From positions 930,001 to 994,000 of the forward strand of contig NZ_PKFQ01000001.1 in the NCBI RefSeq assembly GCF_002939475.1: 64,000 nt of DNA, written 5' to 3'. This stretch comes from Streptomyces cinnamoneus (GTDB taxonomy: Bacteria; Actinomycetota; Actinomycetes; Streptomycetales; Streptomycetaceae). The notes below the pieces were generated by a model. It was not told the origin of the DNA and searched no databases. It saw nothing but the letters and a program-made list of their open reading frames with translations. A program made the position numbers and the translations under genes. Below are positions 8,595 through 19,300 of this stretch, in pieces (positions within the stretch are counted from its first letter, which is position 1; every line of letters begins with the position of its first letter).

Positions 8595-8872
8595 GGCGGG
8601 GCCCTCTCCCGTCCGGTGACGGGGAGGCCGGCAGGCCTTTCCGACTCGGCCGCGACGCCGGGCGCCTCGACGACCGTGCCGCCCAGCACCGCCGTCAGGA
8701 CGGAGCACCACGCGAGAGCGCTCCGGACGACTCCGGGGACGCGTATGCGACCACTCCTCGGTCGCGGACCCGGACGGACCGCGACCGAAGAGAGGGTGAC
8801 CCGCGCATGAGCGGCGTCCCCGGCACGGGGGCCGGGTACACCCGGGCGTACCAGTGAGGTCTACCGACCGGC

Positions 8873-10186
8873 CTACGTGGCGCTTTGTCGACACAGATCG
8901 CTGGCGAACAGCTCCCGTATCCGCTCCAGCGCGTCGTCGAGCGAGGCGCCGGCGGCGATCCGCAGGTCCGGTTCGGCCTGGTGGAGCACGTGGTCACGGG
9001 CCAGCCGGCCGCGCCCGCCGCCCGTGAGATTGAGCAGGACGGAGGCGTCGCGGGGGACGCGCCCCTCGCTCACCGCCGCGAAGAGGGAGGCGGTCGCCAC
9101 CGCGGCGGCCGGTTCCAGGTCGATCGACTCCAGGTCCAGGACCTTCTGCCGGGCCGCCAGTGCTGACGATTTATCGACAGTCAGCACGTCGCCGCGGCTC
9201 TCCGTCAGCACGTCGTGCACCCCGGAGTGCACGGCGTAGGGCGGGAACCTGTTCGTGAGCTCGTCGGCGTAGGCGCTCTCGATCGCCTGCCTGTCCCTCT
9301 CCGCGGGGACGAGCGCGCGCCGGCCGCTGTGCCACGCCTGCTGCAAGGGCGCGAACGAAGCGTTCTGCGAGAGCATCAGCCTGGGCAGCGGCCGGTCCCC
9401 CTCCGCCGGAACCGCCCGCTGGATCCGCTTGGCCGCCTCGTGCACGGCGATGGCCCCGGCGGCGCTGCCGACGGCTTGGAAGTAGTACTCGGGCAGTTCA
9501 CCCGCCTCCTCCATCGCCGCGTACATCACCGTGCCGAGTCCGTCGCGACGCCCCACGTTGCGCACGCCGCCCTCCAGGAGGAAGCCCGGCAGCTTGGCCA
9601 CCGCTTCGGACAGCGCGATCGCGTCGGAGTAGTCGGCGCCGTCCATCACGACCAGCCGCACCGCGGGGTGCAGGGGCTCGCGCAGCTTCAGGCGCGCCAG
9701 ACCGCCCTCCGGGACGATCAGCAGGCACGGCTTGGCGTACCGGGAGCAGACCGAGGCGAACGCGGCGGCCGTGTTGCCGGCGGACGCCACGACGAGCGCC
9801 ACCGGTTCCTCCGGCAGCCGGCCGAGGACCGTGTAGGCCTCCAGTTCCTTGAACGTGCAGGTCTCCAGGAAGGCACCCCGCTCGGGCCAGTAGCCGTTGA
9901 AGGCGATCCTGAGACCGGGCATGCCGAGGAAGGCGGACAGGCTCTCGCTGCGGAACACCACCGTGCGCCCCGCCTGCGGGAAGCTGCGGACGACCGGGAG
10001 CCAGTCGGCGTACCGGAAGATCCCGTCGGCTTCCGGGCGCGGCCTGAACTCCTTCTCCCGGTATTCGGTGTGCAGCAGCGCCGGCTCGTGGTCGCTGGCG
10101 CAGGTGAGCGTGAGCCCGTCGTCCTCCTGCCGCCGCCCGCACAGCGGACAGACGATGCGGTAGTGCCGCTCTTCCGGGTTCTTCAT
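8873..10186 (-). CDS. cysteate synthase/threonine synthase-like PLP enzyme
   Basis: A 437-residue fold-type II PLP enzyme that resembles archaeal cysteate synthase closely. It has an N-terminal CPLCG cysteine pair (13-17) with another Cys at 29, then FRYADWLPV, FNGYWPERGAF, the PLP lysine in TCTFKELEA (K113), VVASAGNTA, EGGVRNVGRRDGLGT and LLNLTGGG near the end. Cysteate synthase converts O-phosphoserine and sulfite to cysteate. In an NRPS cluster the nucleophile could be sulfite or something else, giving a beta-substituted alanine building block. It lies 115 bp after the second NRPS gene in the same direction, but a large hairpin separates them. Its own GGAGAAG ribosome site precedes ATG 10186. 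Family confident; reaction uncertain. Confidence 0.85.
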   Translation of the reverse strand: MKNPEERHYRIVCPLCGRRQEDDGLTLTCASDHEPALLHTEYREKEFRPRPEADGIFRYADWLPVVRSFPQAGRTVVFRSESLSAFLGMPGLRIAFNGYWPERGAFLETCTFKELEAYTVLGRLPEEPVALVVASAGNTAAAFASVCSRYAKPCLLIVPEGGLARLKLREPLHPAVRLVVMDGADYSDAIALSEAVAKLPGFLLEGGVRNVGRRDGLGTVMYAAMEEAGELPEYYFQAVGSAAGAIAVHEAAKRIQRAVPAEGDRPLPRLMLSQNASFAPLQQAWHSGRRALVPAERDRQAIESAYADELTNRFPPYAVHSGVHDVLTESRGDVLTVDKSSALAARQKVLDLESIDLEPAAAVATASLFAAVSEGRVPRDASVLLNLTGGGRGRLARDHVLHQAEPDLRIAAGASLDDALERIRELFASDLCRQSAT

Positions 10187-10202
10187 TCTTCTCCGTTCAC
10201 AA

Positions 10203-10257
10203 GACTGACCGCCTCCCCGAACAGCGACGACGCGCTGTTCCGGGAAGACGGTCAGTC
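10203..10257 (-). terminator. nested hairpin between the second NRPS gene and the cysteate-synthase-like gene
   Basis: The outer arms GACTGACCG (10203-10211) and CGGTCAGTC (10249-10257) enclose an inner stem, CCCGAACAGCG (10216-10226) against CGCTGTTCCGGG (10233-10244) with one bulge. It lies about 45 bp past the NRPS stop codon. It could terminate or attenuate the ~30-kb NRPS transcript before the PLP gene. Confidence 0.65.
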
Positions 10258-10301
10258 AGGCGTTCAAGGTGTGCGAGACGATGGGGGTGTGCGATCCGAG
10301 C

Positions 10302-13300
10302 CTATTTGTTGCGGTTCGAGGACATCCACTCCGAGACGGTCGACCAGACCCGGCTCAGCATGTCGGGCTGCGCCATGTCGTCGTGGACGCACGGCAGGCC
10401 GGATTCCGCTATCGCGCCGGAGACGTGGGGACGCCACCGCTCGGCGGTGCCGCCGGCTTGCGGCTCCTCGTCCTCCGCGGTGATGAGCAGCAGGTCCCCG
10501 TCGAAGCCGCCGGGCGTGTGGGCGCGCTGGATCCGGGCGTTGTTGAGGATCACCCGGCCGAAGCGTCCGACCTCCTCCTCGGACAGCTCGACGCCGAACC
10601 GGCCGGCTCGCTGGACCACCACGTCCGAGACGTCCGGATGTCCGGTCCCTTCCTCGGAGGCCGCCTCCTCGGGCTCCGTCGGGTACACGTCCATGAGGAC
10701 GAGCGCCGCCACCTCGTGGCCGTCCGCCTGGAGCTGGACGGCCATTTCCTGGGCGACGATCCCGCCGAAGGACCAGCCGAGCAGGTGGTAGGGGCCGGAT
10801 TCCTGCACGGTGCGGATCTGCGCGACGTAGTCCGCCGCCATGTCCCGGACCGAGTACGGAAGAGCCTCCTGGCCACCGTCCAGGCCGCGGGCCTGGATCC
10901 CGTAGAGCGGCTGGTCAGCCGGCACGTAGCGGGACAGCGGCGCGTAGCACCAGCTCGCCCCGCCCGCCGGGTGGACGCAGAAGAACGGGGCACGGCCGCC
11001 CTGCGTCCGGAGGGGGAGCAGCACGCCGAGGGCCTCCTTCGTCAGGCCGGCGTCCGCCAGCCGCTCCGCCAGCGCGGCGACGGTCGGCGCCTCGAACAGC
11101 GTCCTGATGGTGACCTCGGCGCCCAGGACGGAACGGATCCGGCCGGCGAGCCGCACGCCGAGCAGCGAGTGGCCGCCCAGCTCGAAGAAGCTGTCGTCCA
11201 CGCCGACCCTGGGCAGGCCCAGGACCTCGGCGAACAGACCGCACAGGATCTCCTCCTGCGCCGTGGCGGGTGCCCTCCCCGAGGCCGCCGCGGCGTGCTC
11301 GGGGGCGGGCAGGGCCCGCCGGTCCAGCTTGCCGTTCGCCGTCTGCGGCAGGGCGTCGAGGAGCACCACCGCCGACGGCACCATGTAGTCGGGCAGCCGC
11401 TCCAGGAGGTGGGCCCGGAGCGAGGCGGCCAGGGTGGCGCCCGCCCGGCCCGCCACCGGGTTGCTGGTCCAGGCGGCGAGGTCACCGGTGGGGGCCCCGA
11501 CGGAGCGGTGGGCGGGGGCGGCCCGCCCGGCGCCGGCCGCCGCCGGGTCCACGAACAGCGCGTCCATGGCTCCGTCGTCGCTGCCGCGGCTCCAGGTGAC
11601 GGCCGTCCGGTAGCCCAGGCGTTCGCCGAGCCGGTACAGCTCCTCGGCGTCGACGCCCGGGCCGCCGCCGTGCAGGGCGGCGAGGACGGTGGCCTCGTCC
11701 GCGCCGGCGTCGAGCCCGCGCAGGGCGGCCACCTCGCCGGCCAGGCCGGCGTGCGGGACGCCCGTCACGCGCAGCGCGGCGGGCCGCTCGGCGAGCAGCC
11801 CGGCGAGGGCACCCGTGTCGGCCACGTCGGCACCCCAGCGCAGCACGCTCTCCTCGGCGGCGGTGGCGCGGCCCGAAGGCGCCTTGTGGAGGACGACGTC
11901 GTAGCGGTGGCGGGTCAGCTCGTTGTGGTGCAGGCCCCGCTTGACGAGGACGTCGACACCGTCGACGGCGGGATCGCCGGCGCTGAGGGCGGTGAAGAAC
12001 TCGGGGTCGACGAGCAGTTCCTTCTCCGTGACCAGCGCCTGTTCGACGGCCCTGCGGACGGCGTCCAGGCCCTTGCCGGGCTGGTGGCGGTGGAGTTCGA
12101 CGGCGGTGGCCAGGCAACGCTGCAGCCGCAGGTTGCGGACGTCGCCGACGAAGACCCTGCCGCCGGGCGCCAGCAGGGCGACCGCCTTGCGCAGCACCTC
12201 CGCCAGGTAGTCGGCGTTCGGGAAGTACTGGACGACCGAGTTGACGACGACCGTGTCGAAGTGCCCCTGCGGGAGGCCGTCGACGACGTCGGCGGCCTGG
12301 GTGCGCAGGCGCACCTTGTCGCGCAGCTCGGGCCGCCGGCTGACGCCTTCGCGAAGCGCGTCGACGGCCTCGGCCGAGAAGTCGGTGCCCCAGTACTCGT
12401 CGCAGTGCGGGGCGAGGTGGGCGAGGATCAGGCCGTTGCCGACGCCCAGTTCGAGGACGCGCCGGGGGTGGTGCTCCCGGATGCGCTCGACGGTGGTGGA
12501 CCGCCATTCACGCATGTGCGCGAGCGGGATGCGGCCGCCGTCGTAGGCGCTGGTCCAGACGGCGAAGTTCTCGCCGAACCCGGCGTCGTCCTCCTGCGCC
12601 ACCTCGCGGTAGAGCGAGTCGTAGACGGTGTGCCACTCCTCGACCTGCCGGCCCTCGCTCTCCTGGTCCCGTCCGGCCGCGGACCTGCCGGCCGGGACGA
12701 CGTAGGCGACGAGTTGCTGCGCGCCGCGGCCGTCCTCACGGGCGACCACCGCCGCCTGGGCGACCTCGTCGTGCGCGGCCAGGCGGGACTCGATCTCGCC
12801 CAGCTCGATGCGGAAACCGCGGACCTTGACCTGGTCGTCCACGCGGGAGAGGTACTCCAGGCTGCCGTCGGCACGCCGGCGCACCAGGTCGCCGGTGCGG
12901 TACATCCGCTCGCCCGGGGCGCCGAAGGGGCACGCCACGAAGCGCTCGGCCGACAGTGCCGGGCGCCCCAGGTAGCCCCGGGCCAGCTGGACGCCGGCCA
13001 GGTACAGCTCGCCGGCGACGCCGACGGGCACCGGTTGCAGGGCGGAGTCCAGCACGAACGTCCGGGTGTTCCACAGGGGGCGGCCGATCGGCGGTACGGG
13101 GTGCGGGGGCGTCCCGTCGCCGTCCGTGCCGAGGGCGGCCACGGTCGCCCAGACCGTCGCCTCGGTCGGGCCGTAGAGGTTCGTCACCTCTCCGGCCGCC
13201 TCCGCCATCCGGGCGGCCAGCGCCGGGGGCAGCGCCTCCCCGCCCACCAGGACGCGCAGGCCCCGCACGGCCTCGGCGTGCTCGGCCAGCAGCGCCTGCC

Positions 13301-16300
13301 ACAGCGTGGGGGTCGCCTGCATGATCGTCACGCCGTGGCGGTCGACGAGGTCGGCCAGCGCCCGCGGGTCCCGCACCGCCGGGCGTCCGGCCACGACGAC
13401 GCCCGCGCCGGCGAGCAGCGGCACGTACAGCTCCAGGACGTGGATGTCGAAGGCCACGGTGGTGACCGCCAGCAGCCGGTCCGCGGCGTCCAGCGCGAGC
13501 CGGCTCCCCATGGCGGCGACGAAGTTCGTCAGGGCCTGGTGGGGCACGGCGACGCCCTTGGGACGCCCGGTCGACCCGGAGGTGTAGATGACGTAGGCCG
13601 GGTGCGCGGGAAGCGGCTCGCCGCCGGACGGCGGCGTGCCGTCCAGTGCCGCGAGCTCCTCCAGGGTGTCCGGCTCGTCCAGCACCACGGGGAGGGGCCC
13701 CTCGGCCGGCAGGCCGGCCCGGGCGGCCCGGCTGGTGAGGACCACCGCGGGCCGGGCGTCGTCCAGGACGTACGCGATGCGCTCCGCCGGGTACTCCGGG
13801 TCGAGCGGCACGTACGCCCCGCCGGTCTTCAGGACGGCCAGCAGCGCGACCACGAGTTCCGCGGAGCGTTCCATGCAGACGGCGACGAGCGTCTCGGGAC
13901 CGGCGCCGTGGGAGCGCAGCAGCCGTGCCAGCCGGTTGGCACGGCCCTCCAGCTCCGCGTAGGTCAGCACCGTGTCCTCGAAGACCACGGCGGTGGCGTC
14001 GGGGCACTCCTCCGCCCGTGCGCGGAGCAGGTCCGGCAGGGTGGCGGCGGGGACCTCGTGCCCGGTGTCGTTCCACCCGTGCAGGATCTGCTCGCGCTCG
14101 GCCCCGCCGAGGATCCGCACCTGGCTGAGGTGCTGCCCCGGGTCGGCGGTGACCGTGTCCAGGACCCGCAGGAGACGCCGCGCGAACTCCTCGACCGTGG
14201 CCCGGTCGAACAGGTCGGTGGCGTAGATGATGCCGCCGTGCAGGCCGGCCGGTTCGGCGTCGGCGCCGAACCGCTCGCTGAGACCGATCTCCAGGTCGAA
14301 CTTGGCCGACACGTGGCCGCTGGACAGCGCTTCGGCCCTGAGGCCGGCGAAGTCCAGGGAGGCGTCGGCGTTGTTCTGCAGCGCCAGCATGATCTGGAAG
14401 AGCGGCTGGCGGGCCATCGAGCGGGTCGGGGCGAGGTCCTCCACCAGACGGTCGAAGGGAACGTCCTGGTGCGCGTACGCGCCCAGCCCCGCCTCCCGCA
14501 CCCGGCCGAGGAGCTCGCCGAAGGAGGGGTCACCGCTCAGGTCGGTGCGGATGACGAGGGTGTTGACGAAGAAGCCCACCAGGTCGTCGAGCGCCTCGTC
14601 GGTCCGCCCGGCGACGGGCGACCCGATGGGCACGTCGGTGCCCGCGCCCAGGCGGCTGACCAGGACCGCCGTCGCGGCCTGGAGCGTCATGAAGACCGTC
14701 ACGCCGTGTGCGCGCGCCAGCTCGACGAGACGCGCGTGGAGGTCGGCGGGGACGGCCAGGTCGACGGAGGCGCCCCGGTGGGTGGCGACGGCCGGCCGCG
14801 GCCGGTCGAACGGCAGGGTGAGTTCCTCGGGCACGTCGGCCAGGGCCTGCCGCCAGTAGGCCAGCTGCTGCGACAGCACGCTGTCCGGGTCGTCCTCGTC
14901 CCCCAGGAGCTCCCGCTGCCACAGCGCGTAGTCCGCGTACTGCACCGGCAGCGGCTCCCAGGCGGGGGCCTCGGACCGGGTGCGCGCGGCGTAGGCGGTG
15001 GACAGGTCCCTCGCCAGCGGCGCCATGGACCAGCCGTCGCTGGCGATGTGGTGCGTCACCACGAGCACGACGTGCTCGTCGGGACGCACGGTGAACAGCC
15101 AGGCCCGCACGGGGATTTCCGTCGACAGGTCGAAGGTGTGCGCCGCGGCACCGGTCATGGCCTCCGGGAGGCCGTCCGGCTCCACCTGGACGGTGGTCAG
15201 CTCGCAGACGGCGGCCTCGGGGGCGAGGACGTGCTGCCTCGGCTGCCCGTCGACGACCGGGAAGACCGTCCGCAGCGCCTCGTGCCGCTCGATCAGGTCC
15301 CCCAGGGCCGCCCGCAGGGCCACGTGGTCGAGCGCGCCGGTCAGCCGCACCGCGACGGGAAGGTTGTAGGTCGCGTTGGGTCCCTCCAGCTCGCCCAGGA
15401 ACCACAGCCGCCGCTGCGCGAACGACAGGGGTACGGCCTCCGGGCGCGCTCGGCGCGTCAACGCCGACCGGGCCGTTCCGGCGCCCGCCAGCCGCTCGGC
15501 GAGCGCGGCGACCGTCGGGGCCTCGAACAGCGCCCGGACGCCCGTCTCCACACCCATGACGGAACGGATGCGGCTGACGAGGCGGACGCCGAGGAGGGAG
15601 TGTCCGCCCCGCGCGAAGAAGTTGTCGTCCACGCCGATCCGTGGGAGGCCCAGGACCTCGGCGAACAGGCTGGCGAGGACTTCTTCGACCGGGGTGCGCG
15701 GAGCGCGTCCGGCGGGCTGCACGGCGAGGTCGGGGGCGGGCAGGGCCCGCCGGTCGAGCTTTCCGTTGGTGGTCACCGGCAGGGCGTCGAGGACGACCAC
15801 AGCCGACGGGACCATGTACTCCGGCAGCGAGGCGGCGACGTGCTCGCGCAGGACCACGGTGTCCGTACCGACCGGTCCGCCGTCCGGGCCGCTCTCCTCG
15901 GCGGCCGGTACGACGTAGGCCACCAGGCGTTTGTCCCCGGGGGCGTCCTCACGGGCCACGACCGCGGCCTGGCCGACGGAGGAGTGGGAGAGCAGAGCGG
16001 CCTCGACCTCGCCCAGCTCGATGCGGAAGCCGCGGATCTTGACCTGGTCGTCGGCGCGGCCCGCGAACTCCAGGTCGCCGTCGGCGTTCCAGCGCACCAG
16101 GTCGCCGGTGCGGTACATCCGCTCGCCCGGGCCGCCGAAGGGGCACGCGACGAAGCGTTCGGCGGACAGCCCCGGGCGGTGGAGGTAGCCGCGCGCCAGC
16201 TGTTCGCCGGCCACGTACAGCTCACCGACGACGCCCACCGGAACGGGCTGCAGGGCCGCGTCCAGGACGTAGACGCGGGTGCCGGGCAGGGGGCGGCCGA

Positions 16301-19300
16301 TCGGCGGCGCGACGCCGCCCGACGGCGGGACGCAGCGCATCAGCGTGACGGCCACGGTCGTCTCGGTGGGGCCGTACCCGTTCCAGAACTCCCGGCCGTC
16401 CACGGCCCACTGGTCGACGAGAGCGCCGACGGGCGCGTCACCTCCCGTGGAGACCAGGCGCAGGGCGGGCAGCCCGTCGGCGCTGAGCAGCGGCAGCAGG
16501 GCGGGCGGGATCTCCGCCACGGTCACGGCACGCTCGGCCATCAGGGCCTGGAGCCCCTCGGCGCTGAGCCGGTCGTCGTCACCGACGAGGACCAGGGCGG
16601 CACCCGACACCAGGGTGGCGAACAGCTCGAAGACCGACACGTCGAAGGTGAAGGCCGCGAGCCCCAGCACGCGGTCACCCGCTCCGATGCCGTACGCCGA
16701 GGCGATGCGGGCGGCGAAGGCGCCGGCGGAACGGTGGCTGACGACGACGCCCTTGGGCCGGCCGGTGGAGCCGGAGGTGTAGATGACGTAGGCGGGGTGC
16801 GTCGGCGGACACGGCCGGAGCGGCGCGCCGCCCGGCGTCTCCGCCGCGGCGCCGGCCTCGTCCAGCAGCAGCCGTTCGATGCCCTCACCGGCCGGCAGCC
16901 CGCGCGCCACGGCGTTCGTGGTCAGCAGCAGGGCCGGCCGGGCGTCGGCCAGCACGTAGGCGATCCGGTCGGCCGGATGTGCCGGGTCGATCGGCAGGTA
17001 CGCCGCACCCGACTTCAGCACCGCCAGGACGGCCACGACCATGTCGGCCGAGCGGGGCAGCGCGACGGCGACGATCCGCTCGGGGCCGGCGCCGCGTGCG
17101 GCGAGCAGCCCGGCGAGACGGTTCGCCCGCGCGTCCAGTTCGGCGTAGGTGAGCTCTTCGCCGTCGTGCACGAGGGCGACGGCGTCCGGGCTGTCGGCCG
17201 CCCGGGTCTCGAAGAGCTCCGGCAGGGTGCGGACGGACTCCTCGCAGGCGGTGTCGTTCCACTCGTGGAGGATCTTCGTCCGCTCGGCCTCTCCCAGGCC
17301 GCGCACCTGGTCGAGCGGCGCCGCGGCCCCCTCTTCGAGAGCGGTGACGACGCCTTCGGCCACGGCGAGCACGAGCCCGCACACCGTCTCCGCGTCGATG
17401 GACGCGGTCGCCTGGGCGACGACGCCGAATCCCGTGCCCATGTCGTCGACCGACACCGCGAGGGGGTAGTTCGTCCGCTCGTGGGCGGAGAGCAGCCGGA
17501 TGCCGTCGAGGCCGGTCTGGAGGTCCTCTCGGCTTCCGTCACCGCCGCTGCCGTCGTGCCGGTAGTTGAGCAGGGAGGTGAACAGCGGCGTGTCGGCGGG
17601 GAGGGCGCTCGCCTGCTGGGCCAGGGTGAGCGGCGCGTGCTCGTGGACGAGCAGGTCGGCTAGCTGCGCCTGCATGGCGCGTACGGCGTCGGTGACGGAC
17701 GTACGACCGGTCGCGACGCGCACCGGGAGGGTGTTGATGAACAGGCCGGGGGTGCGGTCGGCACCGCTGCCGGCCTGCATGCGGCCGAACATCACGCTGC
17801 CGAAGACGACGTCGTCACGGCCCGAGGTGGCCGCCACCACCCGCGCCCACACGACGTGGAAGAGCGTCGCCGGGCTCACCCCCAGGCGCCGCGCCTGCGT
17901 GCGCAGCCGCTCGGCGAGGACGGTGTCCATGGTCGCCCTGGACTCGCGGACGTCGGCGCCGTCACCGTGCACGTCGAGCACGCCGAAGGGAGCCGTGGGC
18001 TCGTCGACGTCGCCCAGCAGCCGGGTGAAGAACCTCTCGTGCTCCTCGCGGGAGACACCCAGCCGGGCCTGGGCCACGAACTCGCGGAAGGGCACGGGCT
18101 CCGGCAGCCGGTCCCCGTGTCCCAGGAGCAGGGCGCAGACCTCCTCCAGGAGCACGTCGATGGTGGTGTGGTCCTGGATGAGGTGGTGGTTCTGGAGAAC
18201 CATCAGCCAGCGGCCGCCGCTGCCGGGGTCGGCGGCGACGTACGCGCGCAGCAGCGGGGCCCGGCCGATGTCCATCGCGGGGCTGCACGCGCCCAGCAGA
18301 CGACCGGCGGCGTCCGCCGGGGTGTCCGGGCCCAGGTCGACCTCCTCGACCGGAAGCGCGGCGCGCCGCGCGACGACCTGCACCGGCTCGCGAAGCCCCT
18401 CCCACGCGAAGGCCGTGCGCAGGATGTCGTGCCGGTCCACGACCTTCTGCAGGGCGTCCACGAACCGGTCGAGCCGCTCACGCGAGTCGAACGTGAGAAC
18501 CGTCTGCTGGAGGTAGACGTCCTTGCCGTTCTCCCCGCCCACCAGGTGGTGGAAGAACAGTCCTTCCTGGAGTGGCGCCAGCGGGTAGACGTCCGCCACG
18601 TTGGCCGCGCCGCCGGGAACGCCCGCGGTGACCCGCTCGATCTCCGCAGCGGTCAGGTCGACCAGCGGCAGCATCTCCGGCGTGATCACCGGGGTGTCCG
18701 CCGGAATCAGGTTCCGCGGGACGACGACCTCGCCCCGGCCCGCCGCGGCCGCGGCCAGACCGGCGACCGTGGGCGCCGTGAACAGCGACCGCACGCTCAC
18801 CGGCACGCCACGGGCCCGCAGCCGCTCCACGAGCGACACCGCGAGCAGGGAATGCCCGCCGAGTTCGAAGAAGTTGTCGTCCACGCCGACGTGCGGCAGA
18901 CCGAGGACCTCGGCGAAGACGCCACACAGGATCTCCTCCTGCACCGACGCCGGACCACGGCCGGTGGCCGTGCTCGCGTAGTCGGGCGCCGGCAGGGCAC
19001 GGCGGTCGAGCTTGCCGTTGACCGTCACCGGAAGCGCGTCGAGCGCGACGACGGCGGCCGGAACCATGTACTCGGGCAGGGACGACGCCACGTGGGCGCG
19101 CAGGACGCCCGCGTCCACGCCGTCGGGGGCCGCCGGGACGACGTAGGCGACCAGGCGCTTGTCACCGGGGGCGTCCTCCCGCACGACTACGGCCGTGTGG
19201 TCGACCATCGGGTGCGCGGCCAAAACGGTCTCGATCTCGCCGAGTTCGATGCGGAAGCCACGGATCTTGACCTGGTCGTCCGCACGCGAGAGGTACTCAA

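Noticed and set aside
8600..8872. Small plus-strand frames between the NHL gene and the cysteate-synthase-like gene, including a 16-codon frame at 8807-8857
   Set aside because: Low-complexity composition, no convincing ribosome site and convergent-gene context; treated as a non-coding gap with weak GC-rich hairpins.
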